A stretch of DNA of 64,000 bases from NCBI RefSeq assembly GCF_040782645.1, contig NZ_CP160403.1:558001-622000 (forward strand), written 5' to 3'. Below, piece by piece: positions 55,601-63,206 of the stretch. The notes under the pieces were generated by a model. The model did no database searches. It was not told the origin of the DNA and saw only the letters and a program-made list of their open reading frames with translations. This stretch comes from Streptomyces sp. HUAS ZL42. GTDB lineage: Bacteria; Actinomycetota; Actinomycetes; Streptomycetales; Streptomycetaceae. Within the stretch, counting starts at the first letter, position 1. Each line of letters opens with the position of its first letter. The position numbers and the translations under genes were made by a program.

Positions 55601-57175
55601 CTACTTCGGCAATGCCGCATCCGGGGACTTCAGCGACGCGAGCAGCAGCTCCCGGTACTCGTCGACCATCGCGACGATGGTTGGCAGGTCGAAATCGAGG
55701 CTGTTGTACTTCACTACGCCCACCACGTCCCCGTCCGGGTGCAGGTCCAGTTCCCACAGGTTGCCATCCGGGATCTCCGACACGTCGACAAGTGATGTCA
55801 GGCGCCGGCGGAGCGCGGAGAAGCGGAGGCCGCCGATGTCGTCCGCTTCCGTTTCCGGCGGGAACTGGGAGATCTGGAACGCGGAGACGACGCTGCTCAC
55901 ATTCATGATCGGACCCGCCATCAGCTCCGGTTCGGACTTGGCGATGATCTCGCCGAACGGGAGCTCGTAGGAGTACGCCTCAAGCAACGAAGCCCGGGTC
56001 CGGCGCACCAGGTCGGCGAAGCTCGCACAGCCGGACACGTCGGTCCGGATCGGCAGGAAGTTGAACAGCGTCCCCACCGTGTCCTCGAAACCGGGCTCGG
56101 TGCGGCCGGATGTGATGACGGGAGAGACGATGTCGGTCACGCCTGTCCTGCGGTGCAGGAACAGGTTGAAACAGGCGAACAGGACCATGAACGGCGAGCT
56201 GTGCAGCGACTTCGCCAGCGCCGTGGTGGCGCCGGCCAGCTCCTGGTCGAGCACGAACCGGTACACCGAATAGACCGGTGGGACGTCCAACCGCCTGGGC
56301 CGGTCGGTGGGGAGGATGAGCATCTCCCCGCCCGACAGCGTGTCCTGCCAGTACTCGCGCGCGATCGCGGCGGACTCGCTGTTGCGGATCTCCTGCTGCC
56401 AGTAGGCGTACTCGCCGAGCTGGCGCATCACCGGCAACTCGGGAGCGGGCAGCCCCCGACGGGTCGCGTAGCAGATGGCGAAGTCACGCATGAGCACGTG
56501 CATGGACCAGCCGTCACTGGCCAGGTGGTTGGTGACGAGCACGAACACCGCGTCGTCGTCGTCGAACCGCGCCAGGGTGGCTTGCAGCAGCGGCAGCTCC
56601 GTGGCGCCGAGCCTGCCGTCCCGGTCGACCTCGTCGAGGAACTCGTGCGCCTGGCGCTCGCGGTCGGCCTCCCCCTCTGCTGACGGAAGGTCGACGACGG
56701 TGAGGGCCACCGGACACGGCGGGGAGACGCGGGCGTAGGGGGCGTCCTTGTCCCTGATGATGGTCGTGCGGAGCGCCTCATGCCTCGCGACGACATCGTC
56801 CAACGCGAGCTGCACGGTCGCCACGTCCAACCGCCCGCGAAGGCGCCAGCCGGCCAGGACGATCCCCCGCGGGCCGAACACGCCGAGGTCGTCACCCCGG
56901 TCGAAGGCACACATGAATTCCTCATTGGCCGAAAGCGGGCGCCGCGCGGACGCGTCGTCGGCCTTCCGGGTCCGTTGAGCCTGGACAAGGCTGTTGGGAC
57001 GCATGTCAGCCCCCTGCGCTTCCACATACTCCAGGCAGTTCGAGCGGGAGTCCGCGTGGTGCGCCGTGACCCAGCCGGTCGGAACGGCGATGTCGGCGGG
57101 CCACAGGCTGTATTGCCCTTCGGAGTTCACAAGGACCCGGTACGGGGCGTCGGCGTCCTCGAACGGATTGGACAC
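55601..57175 (-). CDS. MbtH-like domain fused to an NRPS condensation domain
   Basis: A 524-residue protein. Residues 1-65 are an MbtH-like domain: NPFEDADAPYRVLVNSEGQY then SLWP, PTGW, CLEYVE and DMRPNSL. Of the three hallmark tryptophans, Trp25 and Trp35 are present but position 55 is Gly. After a ~25-residue linker, residues ~90-520 are a condensation domain; its HHxxxDG motif is NHLASDG (~residue 218), keeping the second, catalytic His. Other blocks: YWQDTLSG, FMVLFACFNLFLHRRTGVTD and GTLFNFLPIRTD. GTG 57175 follows GAGG. MbtH proteins normally chaperone adenylation domains, and none is in this window, so the partner must be encoded elsewhere. Confidence 0.87.
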   Translation of the reverse strand: MSNPFEDADAPYRVLVNSEGQYSLWPADIAVPTGWVTAHHADSRSNCLEYVEAQGADMRPNSLVQAQRTRKADDASARRPLSANEEFMCAFDRGDDLGVFGPRGIVLAGWRLRGRLDVATVQLALDDVVARHEALRTTIIRDKDAPYARVSPPCPVALTVVDLPSAEGEADRERQAHEFLDEVDRDGRLGATELPLLQATLARFDDDDAVFVLVTNHLASDGWSMHVLMRDFAICYATRRGLPAPELPVMRQLGEYAYWQQEIRNSESAAIAREYWQDTLSGGEMLILPTDRPRRLDVPPVYSVYRFVLDQELAGATTALAKSLHSSPFMVLFACFNLFLHRRTGVTDIVSPVITSGRTEPGFEDTVGTLFNFLPIRTDVSGCASFADLVRRTRASLLEAYSYELPFGEIIAKSEPELMAGPIMNVSSVVSAFQISQFPPETEADDIGGLRFSALRRRLTSLVDVSEIPDGNLWELDLHPDGDVVGVVKYNSLDFDLPTIVAMVDEYRELLLASLKSPDAALPK

Positions 57176-57290
57176 GGCAACCTCATTCCCATTGGCACGA
57201 TCCAGCCGGTAATTGCCACCACGGTCGCCCGGCGTCACGACGGACGCTTCGCGCGGTGGGCATCCTTCGCGACGGTCAACTCGTAGCGGT

Positions 57291-58652
57291 CTACGGGTGA
57301 TCCGGGGCGGAGAAGGCCGCCGCCCTTTCGGATCGGCTGCGGTTCCATGCCTGCTGTGGCCTGTCGGCCACCGCCAGGACCAGCTCGACGAAGTCGGAGC
57401 CCCAGCTGTCGACCGTGCCGGCGTCCACCGAGTCGGGTTCGTACTCGATGACGCAGCGGAAGTCGCCCCCGGGAACGACGAGGAAGGTCCAGATGATCAC
57501 GCCGCGGCGGAACGAGGCGGGCTCCTCTTCCGGCAGGGTCACCGGTTCGACGCTGGTGGTGAAATCAGTGTCCTGGTGGTCCGCCGGCGCACTGATGTAG
57601 TTGAAACCGGCCGGCAGGAGCATCGGATCGCCGGGAGGGTTCATCAGGGTGGGGTACATCCCGAGGAGCGACTCGGTGGGCAGCTGGTGCTGCTGGGCCT
57701 CGGCGCTCGCCTTGCGGGCACAGAGCATGAGGTCGAGGAAGGTCTTGCAGTCGTCGAACTCCAGCCGGACGGGGACGAGGTTGGCGAAGAACCCGATGGT
57801 GTTGTAGTACTCCCTGGCAGGCCGACCACTGTTCACGGTCATCAGCGTGATGTCGGTCTGGCCGGAGATCTTCTCCATCAGCACCATGTACGCCGCCAGG
57901 CAGACATGCCAGATGCTGCACCGGTTCCGGGCCGCGCCGGCGGTGACCTTCGCGAGGGTGTCGGGATCGATCGAGAAGTTCCGCACCGCGCTGCGCGCCG
58001 ACTGGTTCTCGGGGTTGTAAGGCCGGTCGGTCGGCATCGTACACATCGCGGCGCCGGCCAGCTTGTCCTTCCAGTAGCCGCGCGCCTCCGCCGCCTTGTC
58101 GCTCTGCAGGAACTCCTGCTCCCAGGAGGCGAACCCGCTGTACGGAACCGGGCTCGGCAGCGTGTGCGGCACCCCGGTCACCCTGGCCCGGTAGCAGGCC
58201 GCGATTTCGCTGCGGAGAACGCCGACCGACCAGCCGTCACTGTAGAGGTGGTGGCTAAGGAGGGTGAGCACGGCGTCCTGGTCGTCGAATCGGTGCAGGA
58301 CGGCGCGCAACGACGGCGCCTGCAAGAAGTCCATCGACTCTTCGTTCACGTCGTGGAGCAGCTCGGCGGCGATCTCGTCGCGGGATCGGCCGGGGGTCTC
58401 CGGAACGTCGTGCACGGCGAGCGGGACCGGCATCGGCGGCAGCACTTCCAGAGATCCGTTCATGCCGCTCTCGTCGTAGTGGACCCGGCTGCGCAGGGAT
58501 TCCTGTCGTGCCACCACATCGTCGAGCGCGCCCTTGAGCGCGTCGACGTTCAGTTCGCCCTTGATGCGAAGCACGTGTGCGCAGACGTGCTTCGGTGAGC
58601 GCTGGATGCCCATCGGGTCTTTCTGCCGGGAACTCAGCGGATACATGTCCAC
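57291..58652 (-). CDS. Free-standing NRPS condensation protein
   Basis: A 453-residue single condensation domain. It begins MYPLSSRQKDPMGIQ; VVARQESLRSRVHYDESG; the active-site motif HHLYSDG (~residue 135) is complete; later YWKDKLAGAAMCTMPTDRPY, HVCLAAYMVLMEKISGQTDI and NTIGFFANLVPVRLEFDD. The GTG start at 58652 is 7 bases after GGAG. Free condensation enzymes such as SgcC5 join a carrier-bound aminoacyl group to an enediyne core; this could act likewise with the carrier protein next door. It is 75 bases downstream of the carrier gene and 115 bases upstream of the MbtH-condensation gene. Confidence 0.88.
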   Translation of the reverse strand: MDMYPLSSRQKDPMGIQRSPKHVCAHVLRIKGELNVDALKGALDDVVARQESLRSRVHYDESGMNGSLEVLPPMPVPLAVHDVPETPGRSRDEIAAELLHDVNEESMDFLQAPSLRAVLHRFDDQDAVLTLLSHHLYSDGWSVGVLRSEIAACYRARVTGVPHTLPSPVPYSGFASWEQEFLQSDKAAEARGYWKDKLAGAAMCTMPTDRPYNPENQSARSAVRNFSIDPDTLAKVTAGAARNRCSIWHVCLAAYMVLMEKISGQTDITLMTVNSGRPAREYYNTIGFFANLVPVRLEFDDCKTFLDLMLCARKASAEAQQHQLPTESLLGMYPTLMNPPGDPMLLPAGFNYISAPADHQDTDFTTSVEPVTLPEEEPASFRRGVIIWTFLVVPGGDFRCVIEYEPDSVDAGTVDSWGSDFVELVLAVADRPQQAWNRSRSERAAAFSAPDHP

Positions 58653-58727
58653 GGTGACACTCCAAAATCTGTCGAGCAGGGTCGGGTGATTGCCAGCCGT
58701 CAGGTCGTACTCGGCACCGGCCCGTCG

Positions 58728-59267
58728 TCAGACCTCGGTGCTCAGCGTGTCCAGGAGCCGGTCGAGCTCCGCGACAGTGGGCGCGTCGAAGACTTCGTTC
58801 ATCGATATCTCCAGGCCGACCGCCAGGCCGACGCGGCTGGCGATCAGCATGGCGTCGATGGACTCGCCGCCCATGATGAAGAAGTCGTCGTCCAGGCCGC
58901 ACCGGGTCCTGGCGAGCACCTCGGCGAAGATCGTGCACAGCACTTCCTGGCGGGCCGATTCCGGCGACCGGTAGGGCATCAGGCCACGCAGATCAGGTGC
59001 CGGCAGCGCCTGCGGCTGCGGCGTCCCGTCGGAGGCCACCGGCATGGCGTCGACGACCACGATCGCCGCCGGCACCGCTGCGCCGGGCAGCGCCCCCCTG
59101 AGGTACGTGTGCAGCGCGGCCAGATCGAAGCCGGGGCTGCCAGGCACGACGTAGGCCACATGGACCGGGCCGGCGGGATCCTGAACATGTGTCAGGACGG
59201 CGACGTCCGCGAGGTCGGGGTAGGCGGCCAGCACGTCTCGCACGTCCTGGATCGCAGCAACAGCCAT
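58728..59267 (-). CDS. Carrier protein with an adenylation C-terminal stump
   Basis: A 179-residue protein. Residues ~1-95 look like the small C-terminal subdomain of an adenylation enzyme: VRDVLAAYPDLADVAVLTHV, VHVAYVVPGSPGFDLAALHT, VPAAIVVVDAMPVASDG. The usual NGKxDR catalytic Lys segment reads DGTPQPQALPAP, so the Lys is missing. Residues ~105-179 are a carrier domain with FFIMGGESIDAMLIASRVGL; Ser136 is the phosphopantetheine site. The large adenylation subdomain is absent and nothing upstream encodes it. ATG 59267 follows AGGTGAG. It heads the leftward operon carrier-C-MbtH/C-TE-exporter. Confidence 0.82.
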   Translation of the reverse strand: MAVAAIQDVRDVLAAYPDLADVAVLTHVQDPAGPVHVAYVVPGSPGFDLAALHTYLRGALPGAAVPAAIVVVDAMPVASDGTPQPQALPAPDLRGLMPYRSPESARQEVLCTIFAEVLARTRCGLDDDFFIMGGESIDAMLIASRVGLAVGLEISMNEVFDAPTVAELDRLLDTLSTEV

Positions 59268-59455
59268 CAGTCGCTCACCTTCCATGCAGGCTCCGAGCGT
59301 TCCCCCGCAACCTTCGCAGCCCCGGACTCGGCGGCAATCTTCTCAATTGCTCAAATCGAGCCCAGCTCAGGCAATGGAAGAGATGCGCCTCAACCGGCCC
59401 ACCGGAAGAGTGGTGACCAAGCCTGTGGACGAGTCCGGAACTGGGAGATATCGCG

Positions 59456-60115
59456 ATGGCTTTGCCCAAAGTTGTGTCACGAGATGAATGGTTCGCGGCG
59501 CGTCTGCCCCTCCTCGCCAAGGAGAAGGAGCACAGCCGTGTACGGGATGCACTGCATGCTGAGCGGCAGAGCCTGCCGATGTTCCTCGTCGACAAGGATT
59601 ACGGCTTCGACACACCCGACGGCAAGCGGAGCCTGCTCGAGCTGTTCGACAGCCGGCGACAGCTGATCATCTACCACTTCATGCTGCCGTCCGACACCGG
59701 CGGCAGCTTCTGCGTCGGCTGCTCGTTCTGGGTCGACAACATGCCCCACCACCTCGAGCACCTGCACGCCCGCGACACCTCGCTGGCGGTGGACTGCCCG
59801 GTGCCCCTGGCCGACTTCGTCGCGCACAAGGAGCGAATGGGCTGGACGGTCCCCGTGGTCTCCTCGTTCGGCAGCAGCTTCTATGACGACTTCAACTTCG
59901 AGCTCGTCCCGGGAGCGACGAAGATACCGGGAATCAGCGTCTTCCTGCGCGGCGACGATGACGAGGTCTACTGCACCTATTCGACTGCCTTCCGCGGCAC
60001 CGATCTCGTCAACAACACCTACAACTATCTCGACCTGACATTCCTCGGGCGGCAGGAAGCCGATCTGCCCTTCAAGTGGGCCTGGTTGCGGTATCACGAC
60101 CAGTACGAGAACTGA
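59456..60115 (+). CDS. DUF899 thioredoxin-fold family protein
   Basis: A 219-residue DUF899 protein. Typical blocks: VVSRDEWFAARLPLLAKEKE, RQLIIYHFMLPSDTGGSFCV with GCSFWVDNM (a Cys-x-x-Cys in SFCVGCSFW), and FNFELVPGATKIPGISVFLR; the end LDLTFLGRQEADLPFKWAWL is family-like. The fold is thioredoxin-like; the reaction of the family is not established. ATG 59456 follows GGGAG. It starts ~190 bases from the divergent carrier-protein gene and is closed by a shared terminator. Confidence 0.85.
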   Translation: MALPKVVSRDEWFAARLPLLAKEKEHSRVRDALHAERQSLPMFLVDKDYGFDTPDGKRSLLELFDSRRQLIIYHFMLPSDTGGSFCVGCSFWVDNMPHHLEHLHARDTSLAVDCPVPLADFVAHKERMGWTVPVVSSFGSSFYDDFNFELVPGATKIPGISVFLRGDDDEVYCTYSTAFRGTDLVNNTYNYLDLTFLGRQEADLPFKWAWLRYHDQYEN

Positions 60116-60160
60116 GCCGACCCCCGGGGGCCCGGCCGTTCGCCTGGCACAGGACCCTCA

Positions 60161-60194
60161 ATGTGGCCGGTACCCCGCGGGGTGCCGGCCACAT
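60161..60194. terminator. Bidirectional hairpin between convergent genes
   Basis: ATGTGGCCGG / CCGGCCACAT arms, followed inward by one T-G mismatch and ACCCC / GGGGT around a GC turn. It lies between the stops of the DUF899 and MetX-like genes. Confidence 0.75.
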
Positions 60195-60218
60195 GTCATA
60201 TCCGGACGTCGGCGCCGA

Positions 60219-61259
60219 TCAGGACTTCAGCACCTCGGCCAGTGCGTCGTCGATGGCGGCCGCGTCCTCGGGGATCAGGCCGAACATGGTGAAGTGCCCC
60301 AGCGGGCCTTCGATCACCCGCAGCCGAGCGTTGCGGATCATGGCCGCGTCTCGCTCGTGATCCTCGACCGGGAACAGGAGGTCGTCGCCGAACGCGAAGA
60401 CGAAGAACTCGGCGGTGATCCGGCCGAGCGCCACCTTCATGTCTCCGCCGGTGCAGAGGCTGACGTCCGCGGCGCGCCACTTCGCCGCCTGGCGGAGCAG
60501 GTTGTTCGGATCCATCGGCTGGAAGTGGCCGCGGGTGAATCCCAGGGTGAACTCCTCGGCGGCGGCGAATCCGATCCGGCGCCACACCTCGTCGCGGAAG
60601 AACCGGTAGCTGGTGCTGGTCGCGGCCCAGGCCATGGCGTGCCTGCCCAGACCGAGATGCACATCGTCGGAGTCGGTGTAGAAGCCGTCTGCGAACGCGG
60701 GATCCGAGCGGAGGAGTTCACACTGCACATCGAGCTGCAGCTGGTTCTGGACCGGGGTCTTCGCGGTGGCCGCGAACACGGCCGCCCGCAGCACCATCTC
60801 CGGGTGGCGCACCGCCCATTCGTAGGTCTGTTGACCGCCCATCGACCAGCCGAGCACCGTGTGCAGGGCCGTGATCCCGAACTGCTCGGTCACCAACCGG
60901 TGCTGGGCCCGTACGTCGTCGGCGATGGTCACCGCGGGGAAGTGGCCGCGGCCGAACGGCGCCGGCGTGTTGCTCGGCGACGACGACAAGCCACTGCCGA
61001 ACTGGTCGGGCAGGATGAGAAAGTACCGAGAAGGGTCGAGCGCGCGGCCCTCACCGATGAGCATCTGCATCGAGGCGGACGTGCCCGAGTACATGTGCGG
61101 CACGAGCACCGCGTTGTCCTTGGCCGCGTTCAGGCGGCCCAGCGTCCGGTACGCCAACCGCGCGGCGGGCAGCGTGTCCCCGCTGTCCAGCGTGTACGGA
61201 CCGAGTTCGAAGTACTCATGCGGACCTTGCACCGCGGCAGAATAGTATTCGGCGCCCAA
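60219..61259 (-). CDS. MetX-like (homoserine O-acetyltransferase family) alpha/beta hydrolase
   Basis: A 346-residue protein of the MetX family. It has NAVLVPHMYSGTSASMQMLI, LDPSRYFLILPDQFGSGLSS, the nucleophile elbow GWSMGGQQTYEWAVRHPEMV and the C-terminal His in EGPLGHFTMFG. In true MetX the sequence after the elbow includes further homoserine-binding residues; this is a divergent member and could acylate a hydroxyl or hydrolyse an ester instead. I chose TTG 61259 because GGAGG lies 5 bases upstream; an ATG further out would add 29 residues. It faces the DUF899 gene and lies back to back with the monooxygenase gene. Confidence 0.8.
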   Translation of the reverse strand: MGAEYYSAAVQGPHEYFELGPYTLDSGDTLPAARLAYRTLGRLNAAKDNAVLVPHMYSGTSASMQMLIGEGRALDPSRYFLILPDQFGSGLSSSPSNTPAPFGRGHFPAVTIADDVRAQHRLVTEQFGITALHTVLGWSMGGQQTYEWAVRHPEMVLRAAVFAATAKTPVQNQLQLDVQCELLRSDPAFADGFYTDSDDVHLGLGRHAMAWAATSTSYRFFRDEVWRRIGFAAAEEFTLGFTRGHFQPMDPNNLLRQAAKWRAADVSLCTGGDMKVALGRITAEFFVFAFGDDLLFPVEDHERDAAMIRNARLRVIEGPLGHFTMFGLIPEDAAAIDDALAEVLKS

Positions 61260-61461
61260 TGTGACCTCCCAAGGAATGGCTCCACACACGACTGTCCCGC
61301 CGACGGCAGTGACCGTCTTCTCCACCCGTGCGTGCTTCCCGAGCACCGCAATTGAGGAGAATCCGAACCGTCCACCCTCGCCAATAATCGGGAACGCCGT
61401 TGTCGTCAGCGGTCAAGGCGTATTGGGTGCCACCATCCACGGTTGCGGAGGATTGATACAC

Positions 61462-63066
61462 ATGGCCAGCGCGGCAGAGGAACTCGATGCGGTTGTGGTG
61501 GGGGCCGGCTTCTCCGGTCTCTACATGCTTCACAAGCTCCGGGAAAAGGGGCTGTCGGTCAGGGTTTTCGAAGCGGGCGCCGACATCGGCGGCACGTGGT
61601 ACTGGAACAAGTACCCCGGCGCCCGGTGCGACGTGGAGAGCATGGACTATTCGTACTCGTTCGATCCCGAGCTGGAGCAGGAATGGGAATGGACGGAGAA
61701 GTACCCGAGCCAGCCCGAGATCCTGTCCTATCTCAAGCACGTCGCCGACCGGCACGACTTGCGGAAAGACGTGGTCTTGCGGACCCGGGTGACGCAGGCG
61801 GGCTTCGACGAGAGCACGTCCCGGTGGACCGTCCGGACCGATCAGGGCCACGAGGTGTCCGCGCGGTACTGCATCATGGCGACCGGCTGCCTGTCGGTGC
61901 CCAAGTTCCCGGAGGTGCCCGGCCTGGACAGGTTCTCGGGCCCCTGGTATCACACCGGCCTGTGGCCGGACAGCGCCGTCGACTTCAGCGGGCAGCGCGT
62001 CGGCGTGATCGGCACCGGCTCGTCGGGCATCCAGGTCATCCCGTTCGTCGCCGACCAAGCCGCCGATCTGACGGTGTTCCAGCGCACGCCGAACTACGTC
62101 CTGTCCTCGTTCAACGGGCCCATCGACCAGGACCGGGTCGCCGCCGTCAAGGCGAACTACCGGCAGGCACGCGAGGCGGCGCGGCAGTCCATCTTCGGCA
62201 TCGCGGTGGACATGCCGACGAAGTCGGCGCTCGAGGTGAGCGACGAGGAGCGCCGGAAGGTCTACCAGAAGGGCTGGGAGCGCGGACACCTGAACGCGAT
62301 CATCCAGGCCTACACCGACCTGATCTTCAACGAGGAGTCCAACGAGACCGCCGCGGAGTTCATCCGGGAGCAGGTCCGCGCCAAGGTCACCGACCCGGCG
62401 ACGGCGGCGAAGCTCGAGCCGCGCGGCTACCCGTACGGCACGAAGCGCCCCTGCCTCGACACCAGGTACTACGAGACGTTCAACCGCGAGAACGTCCACC
62501 TCGTCGATCTGCGGGAAGAAGCGCTCGTCGAGATCACGGAGACGGGCGTCCGAACCACCGCGGGCGAGTACGCGTTCGACACGCTGGTGATCGCCACGGG
62601 CTTCGACGCCATGACGGGCGCGCTCCTGGGCATCGACATCACCGGCAAGGGCGGCGTGTCGGTGCGCAAGAAGTGGCGTGACGGCCCGGACACCTACCTC
62701 GGTCTGGCGCTCTCTGGTTTCCCGAACCTGTTCATGATCACCGGTCCCGGCAGCCCGTCCGTGCTCAGCAACATGATCGTCTCGATCGAGCAGCACGTCG
62801 AGTGGATCAGTGACCTGATCGACCACATGGCCGCCAACGGCCACTCGGTCATCGAGGCGGACGCCACCGCGGAGAAGGAGTGGACGGACCACGTCCGCGC
62901 CGTCGGCGACATGACGCTGTTCCCCAAGGCGGATTCGTACTACGTCGGTGCCAACGTCCCCGGCAAGGCCCGCGTCCTCATGCCGTACGTCGGCGGCGTC
63001 GCGGGCTACCGGCAAAAGTGCGACGAGGTCGCGAGCGCCGGCTACGCCGGGTTCGAGCTGCGGTGA
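61462..63066 (+). CDS. Type I Baeyer-Villiger monooxygenase
   Basis: A 534-residue FAD/NADPH enzyme. Motifs: first Rossmann VVVGAGFSGLYMLHKLREKG, then GGTWYWNKYPGARCDVES, the Baeyer-Villiger fingerprint FSGPWYHTGLWP (~residue 165, matching FxGxxxHxxxW), and second Rossmann VGVIGTGSSGIQVIPFVADQ. Such enzymes insert oxygen next to a ketone to make an ester or lactone. ATG 61462 follows CGGAGG. It is monocistronic, ending in a strong hairpin. It may tailor the NRPS-like moiety or the polyketide; substrate unknown. Confidence 0.92.
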   Translation: MASAAEELDAVVVGAGFSGLYMLHKLREKGLSVRVFEAGADIGGTWYWNKYPGARCDVESMDYSYSFDPELEQEWEWTEKYPSQPEILSYLKHVADRHDLRKDVVLRTRVTQAGFDESTSRWTVRTDQGHEVSARYCIMATGCLSVPKFPEVPGLDRFSGPWYHTGLWPDSAVDFSGQRVGVIGTGSSGIQVIPFVADQAADLTVFQRTPNYVLSSFNGPIDQDRVAAVKANYRQAREAARQSIFGIAVDMPTKSALEVSDEERRKVYQKGWERGHLNAIIQAYTDLIFNEESNETAAEFIREQVRAKVTDPATAAKLEPRGYPYGTKRPCLDTRYYETFNRENVHLVDLREEALVEITETGVRTTAGEYAFDTLVIATGFDAMTGALLGIDITGKGGVSVRKKWRDGPDTYLGLALSGFPNLFMITGPGSPSVLSNMIVSIEQHVEWISDLIDHMAANGHSVIEADATAEKEWTDHVRAVGDMTLFPKADSYYVGANVPGKARVLMPYVGGVAGYRQKCDEVASAGYAGFELR

Positions 63067-63071
63067 GTTGA

Positions 63072-63110
63072 GCCCCGCGCCGCCGATCGGTCGGATCGGC
63101 GGCGCGGGGC
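63072..63110 (+). terminator. 17-bp hairpin after the Baeyer-Villiger gene
   Basis: Perfect 17-bp inverted repeat (left arm 63072-63088, right arm 63094-63110, both GC-rich) with a 5-base loop, 6 bases after the stop. Confidence 0.85.
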
Positions 63111-63206
63111 ACCATCCTGGCAAGCAGGAAGAATACGACCGGCCTGATCGGACCATAGCCTGGTCGCATCCACCTTGCGGAAACGGCTACGAGGGAGCGG
63201 ATCCTG

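Noticed and set aside
58728..59267. Reading the carrier protein as an acyl carrier of the enediyne PKS
   Set aside because: The N-terminal adenylation stump and neighbouring condensation genes favour an NRPS-type peptidyl carrier; the PKS has its own ACP.
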